Assembly: GCF_027475565.1 (NCBI RefSeq)
Contig: NC_069395.1
Location: forward strand, 24,956,501-25,020,500
Direction of reading: 5' to 3'
DNA length: 64,000 nt
From: Acinonyx jubatus
Lineage: Eukaryota; Chordata; Mammalia; Carnivora; Felidae
Shown here: one piece after another, positions 34,464-45,611 of the stretch
How positions within the stretch are numbered: the stretch's first letter is position 1
Layout: each line of letters starts with the position of its first letter
Translations under genes and position numbers: made by a program
The notes under the pieces: generated by a model
What the model was told of the DNA's origin: nothing
The model's input: the letters and a program-made list of their open reading frames with translations, nothing else
Databases searched by the model: none

Positions 34464-34482
34464 ACTACCTTTCCCAGGAGGC
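34464..34482 (+). promoter_or_regulatory. RAB29: ZNF143/Staf-type motif, RAB29 promoter
   Basis: ACTACCTTTCCCAGGAGGC closely matches the ZNF143-associated consensus as I recall it (ACTACAATTCCCAGCAGGC). It lies just upstream of the probable non-coding exon 1, which would end at donor GAG|GTAAGC (cut after 34528). Confidence 0.6.
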
Positions 34483-34532
34483 CTCGCGGGGCACTCTCCG
34501 CTCTCCTCTAGTTTCTCTTCGCCTCGAGGTAA

Positions 34533-34547
34533 GCTGGGGAATGTAGT
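34533..34547 (-). promoter_or_regulatory. RAB29: Second ZNF143-type motif, opposite strand
   Basis: The complement reads ACTACATTCCCCAGC, the same motif class as 34464-34482 but on the minus strand, about 50 bp downstream and just inside the putative intron. Confidence 0.55.
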
Positions 34548-34562
34548 GCCCCAAGCCGCCCT

Positions 34563-34571
34563 GCACGTGAC
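34563..34571 (+). promoter_or_regulatory. RAB29: CACGTG E-box (CLEAR-like)
   Basis: GCACGTGAC contains the palindromic E-box CACGTG at 34564-34569 and resembles the CLEAR element bound by TFEB/MITF or a USF/MYC site. Binding is not shown by sequence. Confidence 0.5.
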
Positions 34572-35072
34572 GCGTGCGGAGGAAGACAAGGGGCCCCGCG
34601 CCGCCCTAGGCGGTCCAGGGTCCCCGGGGTCTAAGTGTGAGCAGCTCCTTGCCCGGAATTTGGTTTGTGCAGGGCGGGGAGGGCCCCCGTCGTCTGGCCC
34701 CATCCGTGTAAGCGCTAGCCCGGGTTCTCCCGCTGGTGCTGCTCCGGGGAAGTCCCCGTGGGCGAGGCACCGCTGGGTCCCGTCCAGTTTCTGGGCAGCC
34801 CGGTGCGGGGGGGTCAGGGGGTTGGGGAAGGTGCGAACAGCCCGGGGGCTCGGAACTCGCGCCCTGCGCCCCACCCAGGCTGCGGCCGCACGGGGAGGAA
34901 GCGCGTCTAGGTTGAGTGCAAAGTTTCCCTTTTTGCTTTCTCTTCAGAGCCGCTCCAGCGGGCGGTCTTCGGTTTGTGGGGGTCCGGAACCGAAGGAGTT
35001 AAAACAAGCGACTCCCCCCCCCCCCCCCCCCACTCCACTGGCCGCCTCCCTCACCAGTCCAGCCCGCCAGCC

Positions 35073-35196
35073 ATGGGCGGACGCGATCACCTGTTCAAAG
35101 TGCTGGTGGTGGGGGACGCCGCGGTGGGCAAGACGTCCCTGGTGCAGCGATACTCCCAGGACAGCTTCAACAAACATTACAAGTCCACGGTGGGAG
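35073..35196 (+). CDS. RAB29: RAB29 coding exon 1 (residues 1-41 plus one base)
   Basis: MGGRDHLFKVLVVGDAAVGK... through STVG, splitting the Val42 codon before GTGAGA. Carries the P-loop and switch I. Confidence 0.96.
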
Positions 35197-36506
35197 GTGA
35201 GACGTCGCCGCGGGGGCGGGACGGACCCCTGCGGGTGGGGAGCCGGGGGCTTCGAGCCCTCAAGGCCCTTCCTCCGTCAGGAAGTAGGTGTCTGGGATCT
35301 TGGAGCGAGTAACTGCCCGGTGTTTGATTTGCACGTTTCTCTTGGGTTTCCCCAGTGAGGTTCACCCAGCCTGAGCTGACTGCCGGGGAAGAGATTGGGC
35401 GAAGGTGTGAAGAGGAGGAATGGGGAAGGGTGGATGAGAAAATGCGCAATTGTTGCGTTTCCCCCCCGGGAACTGTGAACTCCGGTCTCCTGCAACCTTC
35501 CAGGCGGTCATGGGCAAATTCGTGTCATCAGCAGAGGCCGCTGGGACCCCCACCCCCACTCCTCCTACCTGGGAGGCCCGGTTGGGTGCCGGCTGGGGCT
35601 CTTGGCCTGCCTCTCCCAGGAGTTCCAGGCAGCTGATGAAGGAACAGAAAGGTGTTTAATCTGGCCTTAAAGGATGCTAGTGTGTGTGTGTGTGATTAAT
35701 AATTTTTAAAAATTTATTTACTTTGAGAGAGACAGAGCAGGGTAGGCGCAGAGAGAGAGGGAGAGAGAGAATCCCAAGCGGGCTCCCTCTGTCAGCGCAG
35801 AGCCCCCTTCAGAGAACTGCTAGATCATCACCTGAGCTGAGATCAAGAGTTGGATGCTTCACCTTAAGGCTGAGCCACCCAGGCGCCCCTAGAATCCCAG
35901 CTTTGTTTGGGGGTGCCTACCTGGGAGGGCCCCTGGCCCCCACAGTCGGATGCTTATCCAGGCTGGTAAGCGGTGTGTATGTTTGTCCATGGAGTGCTTA
36001 AATAAAGGCAACCTAGAAATTCTTTAGGAAATCTGAAATATATGGATTATCTGGCCTCTCTTTCCACCCCTTTTTCTCTCAAACCGGGGAGGTGAAAAAG
36101 GAAGGGAACACAAAGGAGGTCATTCATTTGTTTCTAGGGACAGGCTTTGGACTCAACTTTTTTTTTTCCCCTCAGAGGGAGAACTGCCTTTGTGTTAGGT
36201 AGAAGGTGTTTAGCTGGGAACAGCTGGTGAAGGGGGAGAGTAACACAAGTAACACAACATTTATTCATTTATCTACATTAAGAGAACTCTTTTTTTTTTT
36301 TTTTTTTTTAAGGAAAAACCCTGCACTAATGTAAATACTGAAGATGGGTGCTGGTGTCCATTATGGAATTTAAAAAAATTAACAAGCATTAACACTACCA
36401 TTAAAACATCCTCCTTGAGAACATCCAGCAAAATTTAGGGTTTATAAATTTTTTTTAATGTTCATCTATTTTTGACAGAGAGACAGAGTGCGAGTGGGGG
36501 AGGGGC

Positions 36507-36545
<39 letters not shown>

Positions 36546-39500
36546 ATCCAAAGCAGGCTCCAGGCTCTGAGCTGTCAGCACAGAGCCCGAGGCAGGACTC
36601 GAACTCATGACCTGAGCTGAAGTCAGACGCTTAACTGACTGAGCCACGCAGGTGCCCCGAAATTTAGGGTTTAAAGTTTCAAAAACTATTTCCTGACCAT
36701 TTTGCCCCCTAACTCCTAAATAATATGAGGTCCCCTATTTCATGGATTTGGTTAAAAATACAGGGATGCCTGGGTAGCCCACTCGATTAAGCGTTCCACT
36801 CCTTCTCAGATCAGGTCGTGATCTCACCTACACTGATGGTGTAGAGCCTGCTTGGCATTCTGTCTCTCCTCTCTGCCCCTCCCCAACTTGTGAGCTCCTG
36901 CACCCGTGCTCTCTCTCCCTCTCTCAAAATCAATAAATAAAAATAAAACTTAAAAAAAAATATTTCGCTAATTAGTTTTTAGCAATTGCTCTGGTTTTCC
37001 TTTAGTAAAGAATAATTGGCTCCGGCTATATTTTTTTTTTCAGTAATTATTCTAAATTTCCCCTGGCTTTCATTTCTGTCACAGATGCGGGAAAATGTAT
37101 CTCCAAATCTGGGAAATTATTCATTTTCTCTCCTTATCAAAAGGCTTTGGCCCCCTGGCAGACTCTTTCAGGCTTAGCTCCTGGAGTCTCAGCATCTACA
37201 GACTCCAGCACTGCTCTTAAAGCATCATCCATGCGGGGTCTTTCTTCTTCCTGGGAATCCTCTGGGACCCCTGCACTTTAGCCCATTCCTGCCCCAAATT
37301 CCTAGGGCCTTATGGAGGGTATAGAATTCCCCCCTCCCCCCGGGTGTGTTCTCCTCGTAATGCAATCGGATTAGAAACCAACAGTGAAATTGAATGTGGA
37401 AGATGCAAAAGCTACCCACATTTACCTCATTTCCCCCTTTTGCCCGATCATCCCTAAGGAAACCCCCTAGACCTCCCAGAAACTGTGTAGTTTGAGATCA
37501 GGAATGGTTTTCACAATTGCTCCCACCCTCCTGTCCCCCAGCCTGAGAGATGTAGTAACAAATCGATGAGTTTGTTGAGAGAATAAAAGCCGAAGACCCC
37601 TTCAGAGAGTGGTTATGAATTGTCTGTGCCAGGCGCACCTGGCTGTCTCCGTCAGAAGAGCATGTGACTCTTGATCTTGGGGTTGTGAGTTCAAGCCCCA
37701 TGTTGGGGGGTAGGGTTTACTTAAAAAGATAATAATAGGGGTGCCTGGGTGGCTGAGTCGGTTAAGCATCTGACTTCAGCTCGGGTCATGATCTCACAGT
37801 TCATGGGCTCGAGCCCCTCATCGGGCTCTGTGCTGACAGCTCAGGGCCTGGAGCCTGCTTCGGATTCTGTGTCTCCCTCTCTCTCTGCCCCTCCCGCGCA
37901 CTCTCTCTCTTTCTCTCTCTCAAAAAAAAAATAAATAAATAAAAATAAACACTTAAAAATTTTTTTTAAATAATAATAAATGTTAAAAAAAAAAAAAAAG
38001 AATTGTCTGTTCCATAGGTGTGGTGGACTCATCTCAGCCCATTGAGAGCTGAAAAGTAAATAGAAAGGATTAGAGTTGGGTGTCTCTAGTTGAAACTGCA
38101 CATTTGATCCGGGTTTGTTCACGGGTTTTTTAAAGGTAAATCTTATTCGATTCTACGTGTATTTTCAGTGGATTTTGCTCTGAAGGTTCTCCAGTGGTCT
38201 GACTCAGAGGTGGTGCGGCTCCAGCTGTGGGATATTGCAGGTAGGCTGCAAAGATGCATTAGGAACAAAGGAAGAAATTTTGGTTGAATCAGCAAGCCCT
38301 CAGAAAAAGTGGGGTAGCAATCCCAGAAGGGCTTTTCTGGAACCAGAATGACTGGGTCGTTCAGAGGGTACATAAGATGAGTCGCTGTAGATGTTTTCTG
38401 TAGGTGTTTTGCCCTGGATAAACGTAGGGCCTTTTCTCTGTGGGTGGAGCAGCTGGCAGGGTGGTGGATTCTCCAGACCATAGGTGGGCGCTCTCACAGC
38501 AGACGGAGGGTGCTTTTTCCAGCGTTTCCGCTGACCTTGGTGAGAAACCAGATCCCCAGAAAATAGAGACAATAATAATAATAGCTGACTTTTACTGTAT
38601 ACCAAGCACTTTCCTCAGCATTTTAGATTCAATGACTTGTTAATCCTCATAGCAACCCTGTGATCAAAGCTACTGTTTTTATCCCCGCTCTGCAGATGAG
38701 AAATCTGAAGCGCTGAAAGCTTGACTTGGCCAAAGTCATGCAGATAGGAAATGACAGAGCGGGGATTTGGACTTGGGCGGTCTGGGTACAGAATCTGGAC
38801 TCGGCCACAGTGCCTACTGCCCTGTCCCCCCACAGTGAAGACACGAAGGGCAGGGTATGGGGGGGGGGGGTTGAGACTAGTTGTTAGCATCACGTTTTCA
38901 ACAGCTCCCTTCTTTCCTCCCAGGGCAGGAGCGCTTCACCTCCATGACACGACTATACTATCGGGATGCCTCCGCCTGTGTTATTATGTTCGATGTCACC
39001 AACGCCACAACCTTCACCAACAGCCAGAGATGGAAACAGGACTTGGACAGCAAGCTCACGCTGCCTAATGGAGAGCCCGTGCCCTGCCTGCTCTTGGCCA
39101 ACAAAGTATGTGGTTAATCTAGGAAAATGGCCCCTGGCCTCTCTCTGTGGTCAGAGAGTAAGCATGTCTAAAATGCTCTCTGATTCCAGGCATCCATTTC
39201 CCCTTCTCAAATCATCTCAAAATCATCTCTACCTCTTTTCAAGGGATGCTGGGACTTTCTTTGGGGAGAATGTTGACTAGATTTTAGATGCTGGTGCTCT
39301 TAGCCATTGGTGGAAAGGTTTTAAATCCGCAACTATCTGAGCAGTGTTCCTACTCTCAGGAAGTTTATGGTGTTGCCTTTTATGTACTCTCGTTGCCAGT
39401 GTGATCTGTCCCCCTGGGCAGTGAGCCGAGACCAAGTTGACCGGTTCAGTAAAGAGAATGGTTTCACAGGTTGGACAGAAACATCGGTCAAGGAGAACAA

Positions 39501-39926
39501 AAATATTAACGAGGCCATGAGGTGAGTAGCTCATGTTGTTCTGGGGTTAGACACACAGATTTACCTGTCTTCTGCCGCCGCTCCCTGCCTTGGACCCTCT
39601 TTCCTTGTTTCTGAACGAACAAGAACAGACTGAGCTGCTGGAATCCCAGCTTCGGAAGGTCAGGGATGCTGTCCTTTCTCCTGAGATAACTGGGGACAAA
39701 GGGGCATTTAAGGTTGTGGCTTTACCGAATGCCATCTGGTGATAAGGCAGACAGTTGTATGCCATTCCTCCCTTTCCTCCACCCAGTTTATCAGGATTTT
39801 TATTTGTTTTTTAGAGTCCTCATTGAAAAGATGATGAGCAATTCCAGAGAAGATATGTCTTTGTCCACCCAAGGGGACTACATCAATCTGCAGACCAAGC
39901 CCTCCTCCAGCTGGGCGTGCTGCTAG
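35073..39926 (+). CDS. RAB29: RAB29 (RAB7L1), small Rab GTPase, five coding exons, complete
   Basis: Exons 35073-35196, 38169-38240, 38924-39105, 39400-39521 and 39815-39926 join in frame to 203 codons plus TAG, the human length; all introns GT-AG. Rab GTPase motifs are all present: P-loop GDAAVGKT at 14-21, switch I Thr39, WDIAGQE at 62-68 with Gln67, NKCD at 125-128 and TSVK at 154-157, then a C-terminal CC (202-203) for double geranylgeranylation. Thr71 and Ser72, the reported LRRK2 phosphosites, are present. RAB29 acts at the trans-Golgi network and stressed lysosomes, in retrograde sorting and recruitment/activation of LRRK2. ATG has a strong context (G at -3, G at +4). Introns carry SINEs but no coding break. 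Confidence 0.97.
35700..35889 (-). repeat. CAN-SINE, diverged
   Basis: Reverse SINE: AG-rich region, CAAGCGGGCTCCCTCTGTCA, CACCTGAGCTGAGATCAAGA and head CTGAGCCACCCAGGCGCCCC. Confidence 0.87.
36445..36659 (-). repeat. CAN-SINE with perfect target duplication
   Basis: Reverse SINE with GAGCTGTCAGCACAGAGCCC and ACTGAGCCACGCAGGTGCCC. Exact 14-bp duplications AAATTTAGGGTTTA at 36431-36444 and 36660-36673. Confidence 0.94.
36763..36963 (+). repeat. CAN-SINE, diverged
   Basis: GGGATGCCTGGGTAGCCCAC head, missing part of the body, then CATTCTGTCTCTCCTCTCTG and CAATAAATAAAAATAAAACT. Confidence 0.82.
37631..37999 (+). repeat. Older CAN-SINE with younger CAN-SINE in its tail
   Basis: An older short-tail SINE (37631-37737) is followed directly by a feliform SINE (37738-about 37975) in the same orientation. 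Outer duplications GAATTGTCTGTGCC (37617-37630) and GAATTGTCTGTTCC (38000-38013) enclose both, so the younger copy landed in the older one's tail. Confidence 0.9.
38169..38240 (+). CDS. RAB29: RAB29 coding exon 2
   Basis: Completes Val42 and encodes DFALKVLQWSDSEVVRLQLW DIA plus one base of Gly66; donor GTAGGC. Confidence 0.96.
38241..38923 (+). other. RAB29: RAB29 intron 2
   Basis: 683 bp; contains an antisense MIR at about 38570-38770 (TTTTACTGTATACCAAGCAC ... CTCTGCAGATGAGAAATCTG). Confidence 0.85.
38924..39105 (+). CDS. RAB29: RAB29 coding exon 3
   Basis: GQERFTSMTRLYYRDAS... to LLLANK126, phase 0 end before GTATGT. Includes switch II, Thr71/Ser72 and the first half of NKCD. Confidence 0.96.
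39106..39399 (+). other. RAB29: RAB29 intron 3
   Basis: 294 bp between GTATGT and TTGCCAG; no repeat recognised. Confidence 0.85.
39400..39521 (+). CDS. RAB29: RAB29 coding exon 4
   Basis: CDLSPWAVSRDQVDRFSKEN ... TETSVKENKNINEAM plus two bases of Arg167; donor GTGAGT. Contains the TSVK guanine-binding motif. Confidence 0.96.
39815..39926 (+). CDS. RAB29: RAB29 coding exon 5
   Basis: VLIEKMMSNSREDMSLS... QTKPSSSWACC then TAG at 39924-39926. Hypervariable C-terminus with the CC prenylation motif. Confidence 0.96.
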
Positions 39927-41084
39927 TAGTTTTTGGCTTGTTTCCCTCCCACTGTCAGGAGGTCTCTTCATCCCTTTCCCTTGGTTGCCCACCCAGCAAT
40001 CTCATGTGCATTTGAACTGTCTCCTGCCAGCTGTCCTGGAAGGACCATCATCACTAAGGAAAGCCTGGGACTCAAATGCATCTCTGCATCTCTCACAGGT
40101 GGGCTCCCACTCGCTGCTGGCTGCCGTGACTCAGTTGGCACCTTCTGTGTAAGAAAGCTCATCTTATCTCTCCATTTGGGATCCGGGATTTTGTGGGAAG
40201 CGTTGGAAATCGGCACCTGTGATCAGAATCCCCACCTGTTTTTCACGTTCATTTTCCCATTTGATGTATGTTGATATCTCAACCTGATAGGACTTCAGAT
40301 TTCGAGGAAAATGAGAGCAAAGGGCATTTCCCAAATTCATCGTAGGTTATCGCTGTCAGATTCTTCCTGTCTTGGACTTTGAATTTCAACCTCTGATTCC
40401 AAGATGCACAGGAGTGCGGCTGGATATCCATGGGTTTGGGGCTACAGGAGGTAACGCAAAAGTCACTGTATTTTTGAAGCTTCTAAAGTCATAACTGGCT
40501 TTCTCTTACCTTGGCTTCAAGAATAGTCAAGCTTTTAAACTACTTATTGTGTGTGGTGAGAGCATTTCTTTCCCCCAAAGGAATCAATTGTCACGTTAGA
40601 GTTTTTCAGTATCTCACTACCAGCGGGGTGGGAGCGGGGTTAGCAGGTATTCTGGGTTGGTGTCCTGACGTGTAACACTGCACATGACATCAGTTGGCCA
40701 TGGTGCCCTGAAATAGGTCTGTTCCGCACGGCTCGGGGAGTCTGAATGGAAGAGGGAAAGGTTAATAGAACAAAATCCTGTGGGGCAACTTGCTTCTGAG
40801 CACTTTGGGTGCCTAGCACTTAACAGCCTTAAGAAACAAATTTTATGTACAGACCTTTGCCTGAGGGGACTGAGTAGATAGACAGAAAATCTTTAAGTAA
40901 TTTAAGTGCTAAATCGGGTAGAGTTTTTAGTATCAAATCACTTCTAGACAGCTTAATTTGTTAAATTCTCACAGGATGGTGATTTATAACTTACCCAAAG
41001 TTATGAATATTCTTAATGAACTCAGAGGCCTAGAATTTTTTGAAAGACACTTATTTAGATAAGTAAGCATCCTAAGTAAGCAAC

Positions 41085-41405
41085 TCCCAAATCTGACCAA
41101 TCAGAACCACTTGGGAAGTTTGTTTAAAAAAACATTTTTTTTAAATAAGGTGTTTATTTTATGTTTTAAGATTTCTCAAACCCACTGAATCAAAATTTCC
41201 TGGGGTGGAGCCTGGGAATTTGTTGTTTTTCAAAGCTACCCGGATAATTTGACTAGCCTGGTTTGGAAAGCATCACTGGGGAGTTTGGTAAAGATGTACA
41301 GACCCAGGCATTCCCTATATAAATGCCCCTGGGCACCCCTGTGCTCTGTTAGCTCTCCAGGTGATTCTAATATACACCAGACTTTGGAAACTACTGTCTT
41401 AAGAG
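41085..41405. repeat. MER5A-like hAT fragments
   Basis: Two pieces with CCAATCAGAACCACTTGGGA, AAACCCACTGAATCAAAATT, GGTGGAGCCTGGGAATTTGT and CTCCAGGTGATTCTAATATA. Falls within the predicted RAB29 3' UTR. Confidence 0.6.
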
Positions 41406-41661
41406 AATGATCAGAGGCCAAATATCAGAAAGAGAATGGGAGCCAGACTTTCAGTGGTTGGTTGGTTGGTTGGTTTTTAATACCAAGTATTATCACTTGT
41501 GCATAGTCTCTTAAGACCGTGAAGTTCTCTTTTGTATTACCCTTTTAAAATAATGGGTTTTTATTACAACGATTCTGAAGGTATTAGTGGAGTAACTAAT
41601 TCCCTTTATGTGAAAAGAAAATTGATTATCATTTGCCGGTTTGAACCTCTGCAAAGTCACA

Positions 41662-41667
41662 AATAAA
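41662..41667 (+). terminator. RAB29: RAB29 polyadenylation signal
   Basis: AATAAA in a context (CACAAATAAAGGTGAAATAA) followed by T/G-rich sequence. Confidence 0.6.
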
Positions 41668-43129
41668 GGTGAAATAAGTCTTGTATTCATGGTAGTTATT
41701 CTCCTTTGAAGTGAGTTTGTTAAAGTGCCATTTTATACTGATGAATAATTCAAGAGTATTGTGGAAGTGGAGATTTTATTTTTTAAACACCTTTAAAAAA
41801 CGTAGGTAAATGTTTATTCTGTCTATTAATTTACAGGTATCCATCGCCTAATACCAATTCAGTACTTGATGTAACATTCCAAATACTGCTTGGAAATGTG
41901 ACCATTATAAAAAAAAAAAAACAACAAAAAACATTGAATATGTTTTCTTTTCCCATGTGCTGACTCAAGAGTTACCTGCTTTTTCAAGCATTGCTCGAGG
42001 CTGGCCTGCCAGTCCTTCTGGATTTTTTTCTTAAGTGGTGAACATTAAAGGGCTGAAACTAATTAAAGAAGAAATTGAAATGTAACTAATTCCTCTGTAT
42101 GTCCTATCCATAAAGAAAAGGGAAATCAACTAAGATTTTTTAAAAAGACGGAGATGTTTACATGAATTAGAATTAGAATTATACTAAAAATAATTATATC
42201 CTGTCATTGGGATGCTACATGTTGGTACAATTGCTAGGAACATGGATATTGTTGTAGCCCTTCCCTAGAGAACTTTCCATATTTGAGACAAGATGCCCCT
42301 CCAACCACTCAGCTGGTTTTTGGACAGAACGAAAACATAAGCATGTCCTGTGGAGTGTTTTTAAGAGACCCAAGGAAGGGCTGAGAACAGAGCTGTGGAC
42401 CTGTGACTGCCCTGGTTTTGGACTTTGAACAGAATAACTGAGTGACCAAACAAATAGAGAAAAAGAGATCACAGGTCAAGGAAGGCCCCACCACAGTAAG
42501 TGACGGTTTGCCCTTTCGTTACTGCTAATGAGCCAGAATTACTCCCAAGATGATTTCCCCAATTCATTTGCCCTAGCTATTGCTAAGATATGTTTGGGGT
42601 CCTCATTTTTTCCTGTCATCTCCAGAGTTAACTCTTCTTTGCGTGGTCTGTCTTCTGTCCTCAGAACTCTGTCCCATCTAACAGGAGGCCTTTCCTGTGT
42701 GTTGCTGTTCATTTGTAAGCAATAGTCTGCTTTTGACATGATCTAAGGCTATGGTTGGAAGATGTAGAAATCTCCATGGTATTCTGTAAGATCCAGTGGC
42801 AGATTGCCCAAGGGAGTGAACCTCAGTGCCTTTTTCCCTCTGCCATCTTGGTTCACTGTATAGGAAGAGGCTTCAGCTATGTAAGTGACTCATTTATTAA
42901 AGCCAAATAATCCCCAAGGCTGCAGGTAGGAATAAGTGGGAAACCACTAGAAAGTGATGTGTGTTGGAAAGTACTCCATGTATTTTTGATCCCGCTGTAA
43001 ATACCTGAGACTCAAGAATATGTCTATATATGGCCTTCGTTGGTGGAACAGCTCTGCTTTTTCTTTGACTTTCAAGCCTAATTTGAATTCTCTCAAATTT
43101 TGTCTGCAGAGTTTCAGTATATAACGGTA

Positions 43130-43562
43130 TGGTTCTGTATTAGCATTCTCCTGGAAAACACAACTAATAGGAGCTATATGCATATGTAAAGGGATTTATT
43201 ATAAGGAACTGACGTGTGCAGCTATGGAGCCTGGCAAGTCCAACATATGCAGAGTTGACGTTCCAGTTCAAGTCCCAAGGCTGTTAGTTAGGCTGTAATA
43301 GCTGATGATATTCCTGCTTGGAAGCCATCAGACAGGAGAATTCTGTCTCACTCAGCAGAGGGTCAACCTTATGTTGTATTTAGGCCCTCAACTGATTGGA
43401 CGAGGCCCATCCACATTACGGAGGGTAAGATGCTCTACTCAGTCTACTGATTTCAGTGTTAATCTCATCCAAAAACACCCTCACAGAAACACCTAGAATG
43501 ATGGTTAACCAAATATCTGGGCACTCCGTTGCCTAGTCAAATTGACAAATTAACTATCACAT
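43130..43562. repeat. Old interspersed repeat, probably L1-derived
   Basis: Continuous resemblance to a common mammalian repeat: TCTCCTGGAAAACACAACTA, CCTCAACTGATTGGACGAGG, AGTGTTAATCTCATCCAAAA, CACCCTCACAGAAACACC. Family name uncertain; I recall it as ancient L1 3' sequence. Confidence 0.5.
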
Positions 43563-44036
43563 ACACTTCACAGGACTTCATTAGGCGATGGTAGTGTTTT
43601 AATACCTTTTCTTCGTACTCAACTTTGATTTACACCCAAAGTCTATGTGATTAGGAACTAACTACACATTAATGAGAATAAAGAGGAGAAAGCACGTAGG
43701 AAGAGCAAGGACAGAGAGTCGGCATTTATGATGTATCATGACGTGAGAAGGGCAGCCCAGTAGCACCAACTACTAATGTCTAAGGTGTAAACTCTTCCCC
43801 AAGCTCTGAGTTGTATATGCTTCTTAAACTATCTCTGAAATAAGAAAGCAAACAGTTCTTCACATTTTATGTTTGAGAGAACAAATGTCTCAAAATCTGA
43901 ATGACTGACAGGCAGCCAGTTGAATTTGTCATAAAGTCAAGACAACTTCATGTCTTTGAATTTCCCATCTCCATTCTATCATTTAGGTTTCTGGGAAACA
44001 TTTGACCCGAAAAACCTGTTTTAGAAAATAAGCCCA

Positions 44037-44365
44037 GGGGTACCTGGCTGGTTCAGTGGGTGAATCCTACAACTCTTGATCTTGGGGTGGTGGGTTTGAG
44101 TCCTACATTGGGTGTAGAGATTGCCTGAAAATTTTCAAAAAATATTTAAAAATTTTTTTTAATGATTATTTAGTTTTGAGAGAGAGAGAGAGAGAGACAG
44201 CATGAGCGAGGGGCAGAGAGAGAGGGAAACACAAAATCCGAAGCAGGTTCCAGGCTCTGAGCTGTCAGTACAGAGCTGGATGCGGGGCTCGAACTCACAA
44301 ACCGTGTGAGATCATGACCTAAGCCGAAGTCGGACGCCTAACCAACTGAGCCACCCAGGTGCTCC
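44037..44365. repeat. Older CAN-SINE (+) with inverted CAN-SINE (-) in its tail
   Basis: Older SINE at about 44037-44140 (+) followed by a reverse feliform SINE at about 44145-44365. The second has imperfect flanks GAAAATTTTCAAAAAAT/GAAAATTTGAAAAATC near 44127 and 44366. Confidence 0.85.
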
Positions 44366-44699
44366 GAAAATTTGAAAAATCTTGAAAAAGAAAAGGAACC
44401 CAGACATTTAGAGAAACAGAACTGATCCTTTTTGGGTTTGGAACTTCCGGTTTGTGTTAGCTTTTAAAACTATGTTCATGCATGGAGTAGAGACAATCAC
44501 ATTTCCATATTAAATTTGGGGACACATTAAGTGCAGTTTGAGTAGCATGCGGTGCACACATATCCTAAAATGTTTAATCAACAACTTCCATTTACTAAGG
44601 TATGTCACCCAAATGCAGTGACTGACATTTAATTTTGAGTATCAGCTATGTTATTTGCAAATACAGGGATTTTAACAGCCATTCCCTTCTCAACTGTTG

Positions 44700-44880
44700 C
44701 TGCCAGTAGCTAACATCTAAGTGCTGCTATAAGCCAAGTATTCCCCTAAGCACTTCACGTGGATTATTTTTATTTTTACAATGACCTATTATATATAAAC
44801 AGGCACAAAAAATTTAGGCTTCGCCCAAGGTGGGACAGCTAGCAAGTGGCAAACTGATTTTTAGCCTTAAGCAGTGTGAC
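44700..44880 (-). repeat. MIR element, antisense
   Basis: Reverse MIR order: AAGTGCTGCTATAAGCCAAG, CTAAGCACTTCACGTGGATT, then CAAGGTGGGACAGCTAGCAA. Confidence 0.65.
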
Positions 44881-45040
44881 TCCAGAAAATGGCCCTTTCC
44901 TATACAATACACTGCTTCTCATTTTTTATGTGTGTGTTTTGGTGGTGCCATCCTTGAGTTTTTTCCATACAACAAATGTTCAATATGCTAGCAATAAAGA
45001 GTAATTTATTAAATGGGCATACAGATTTTTTAATACTTTT

Positions 45041-45451
45041 TTTTTTTTTTTTTTTTAAGAGAGCTAGCGATAGGGCACCTGGGTGGCTCAGTCAGCTCAG
45101 GTCATGATCTCACGGTCCGTAGGGTTGAGCCCCGCATCGGGCTCTGCACGGACAGCGTGGAGCCTGCTTGGGATTCTCTCTCGTGCTCTCTCTCCACCCT
45201 TCCCCCACTCATGCTCTCTCTCTCTCTCTCTCTCTCTCAAAATAAATAAGTAAACATTAAAAAAATTAACAATCGAGAGAGGGAGGACACGGGAGCAGGG
45301 AAGAGGGGCAGAAGGAGAGAGAAAGCATCTCAAGCAGGCTTAACACTCAGCACGGAACCTGACAAGGGGGCTCGATCACATGACCCTGGGATCATGACCC
45401 AAGGGGAAATTAAGAGTCTGATGCTCAACTGACTGAGCCACCGGGCGCCCC
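45041..45451 (-). repeat. CAN-SINE (-) containing a second CAN-SINE (+)
   Basis: Outer reverse SINE has exact 19-bp duplications CAGATTTTTTAATACTTTT at 45022-45040 and 45452-45470. It is interrupted at about 45075-45273 by a plus-strand SINE (GGCACCTGGGTGGCTCAGTC ... AAATAAGTAAACATT). Confidence 0.93.
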
Positions 45452-45611
45452 CAGATTTTTTAATACTTTTATCATGATAAAAGTTAAATCTCATTAAGGA
45501 AAATGAAGAAGAAAACTCCAATCCACCCATAGTCCCCGCAACTCAAACAAAACCTCTGTTTACAGAAATCCACCCAACCTTATCTCTTAATACTCTCTAT
45601 TTAAAAAAAAA

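Larger units (their letters stand above)
34450..35250 (+). promoter_or_regulatory. RAB29: CpG-island promoter and 5' UTR of RAB29
   Basis: Abrupt GC/CpG rise from about 34470 after AT-rich intergenic sequence. A probable non-coding first exon ends at 34528 (CTCGAG|GTAAGC), and an acceptor CTCTTCAG ends at 34947, so the ATG-bearing exon would run 34948-35196. The 5' UTR part of that exon contains an uninterrupted run of 18 C at 35014-35031. Start site not determinable from sequence alone. Confidence 0.7.
35197..38168 (+). other. RAB29: RAB29 intron 1
   Basis: 3.0 kb, donor GTGAGA, acceptor TTTTCAG. Contains CAN-SINEs at about 35700-35889, 36445-36659, 36763-36963, 37631-37737 and 37738-37999. 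A (GT)n run at about 35681-35693 borders the first. No further exon recognised. Confidence 0.88.
39927..41690 (+). other. RAB29: RAB29 3' UTR
   Basis: About 1.7 kb from the stop to a canonical poly(A) signal. Contains a MER5A-like hAT fragment (~41085-41405). The end is inferred from the signal only; a longer 3' UTR is possible. Confidence 0.6.

Noticed and set aside
34411..35358. 315-codon plus-strand open frame over the RAB29 promoter
   Set aside because: Overlaps the RAB29 first exon in another frame; CpG-island artefact.
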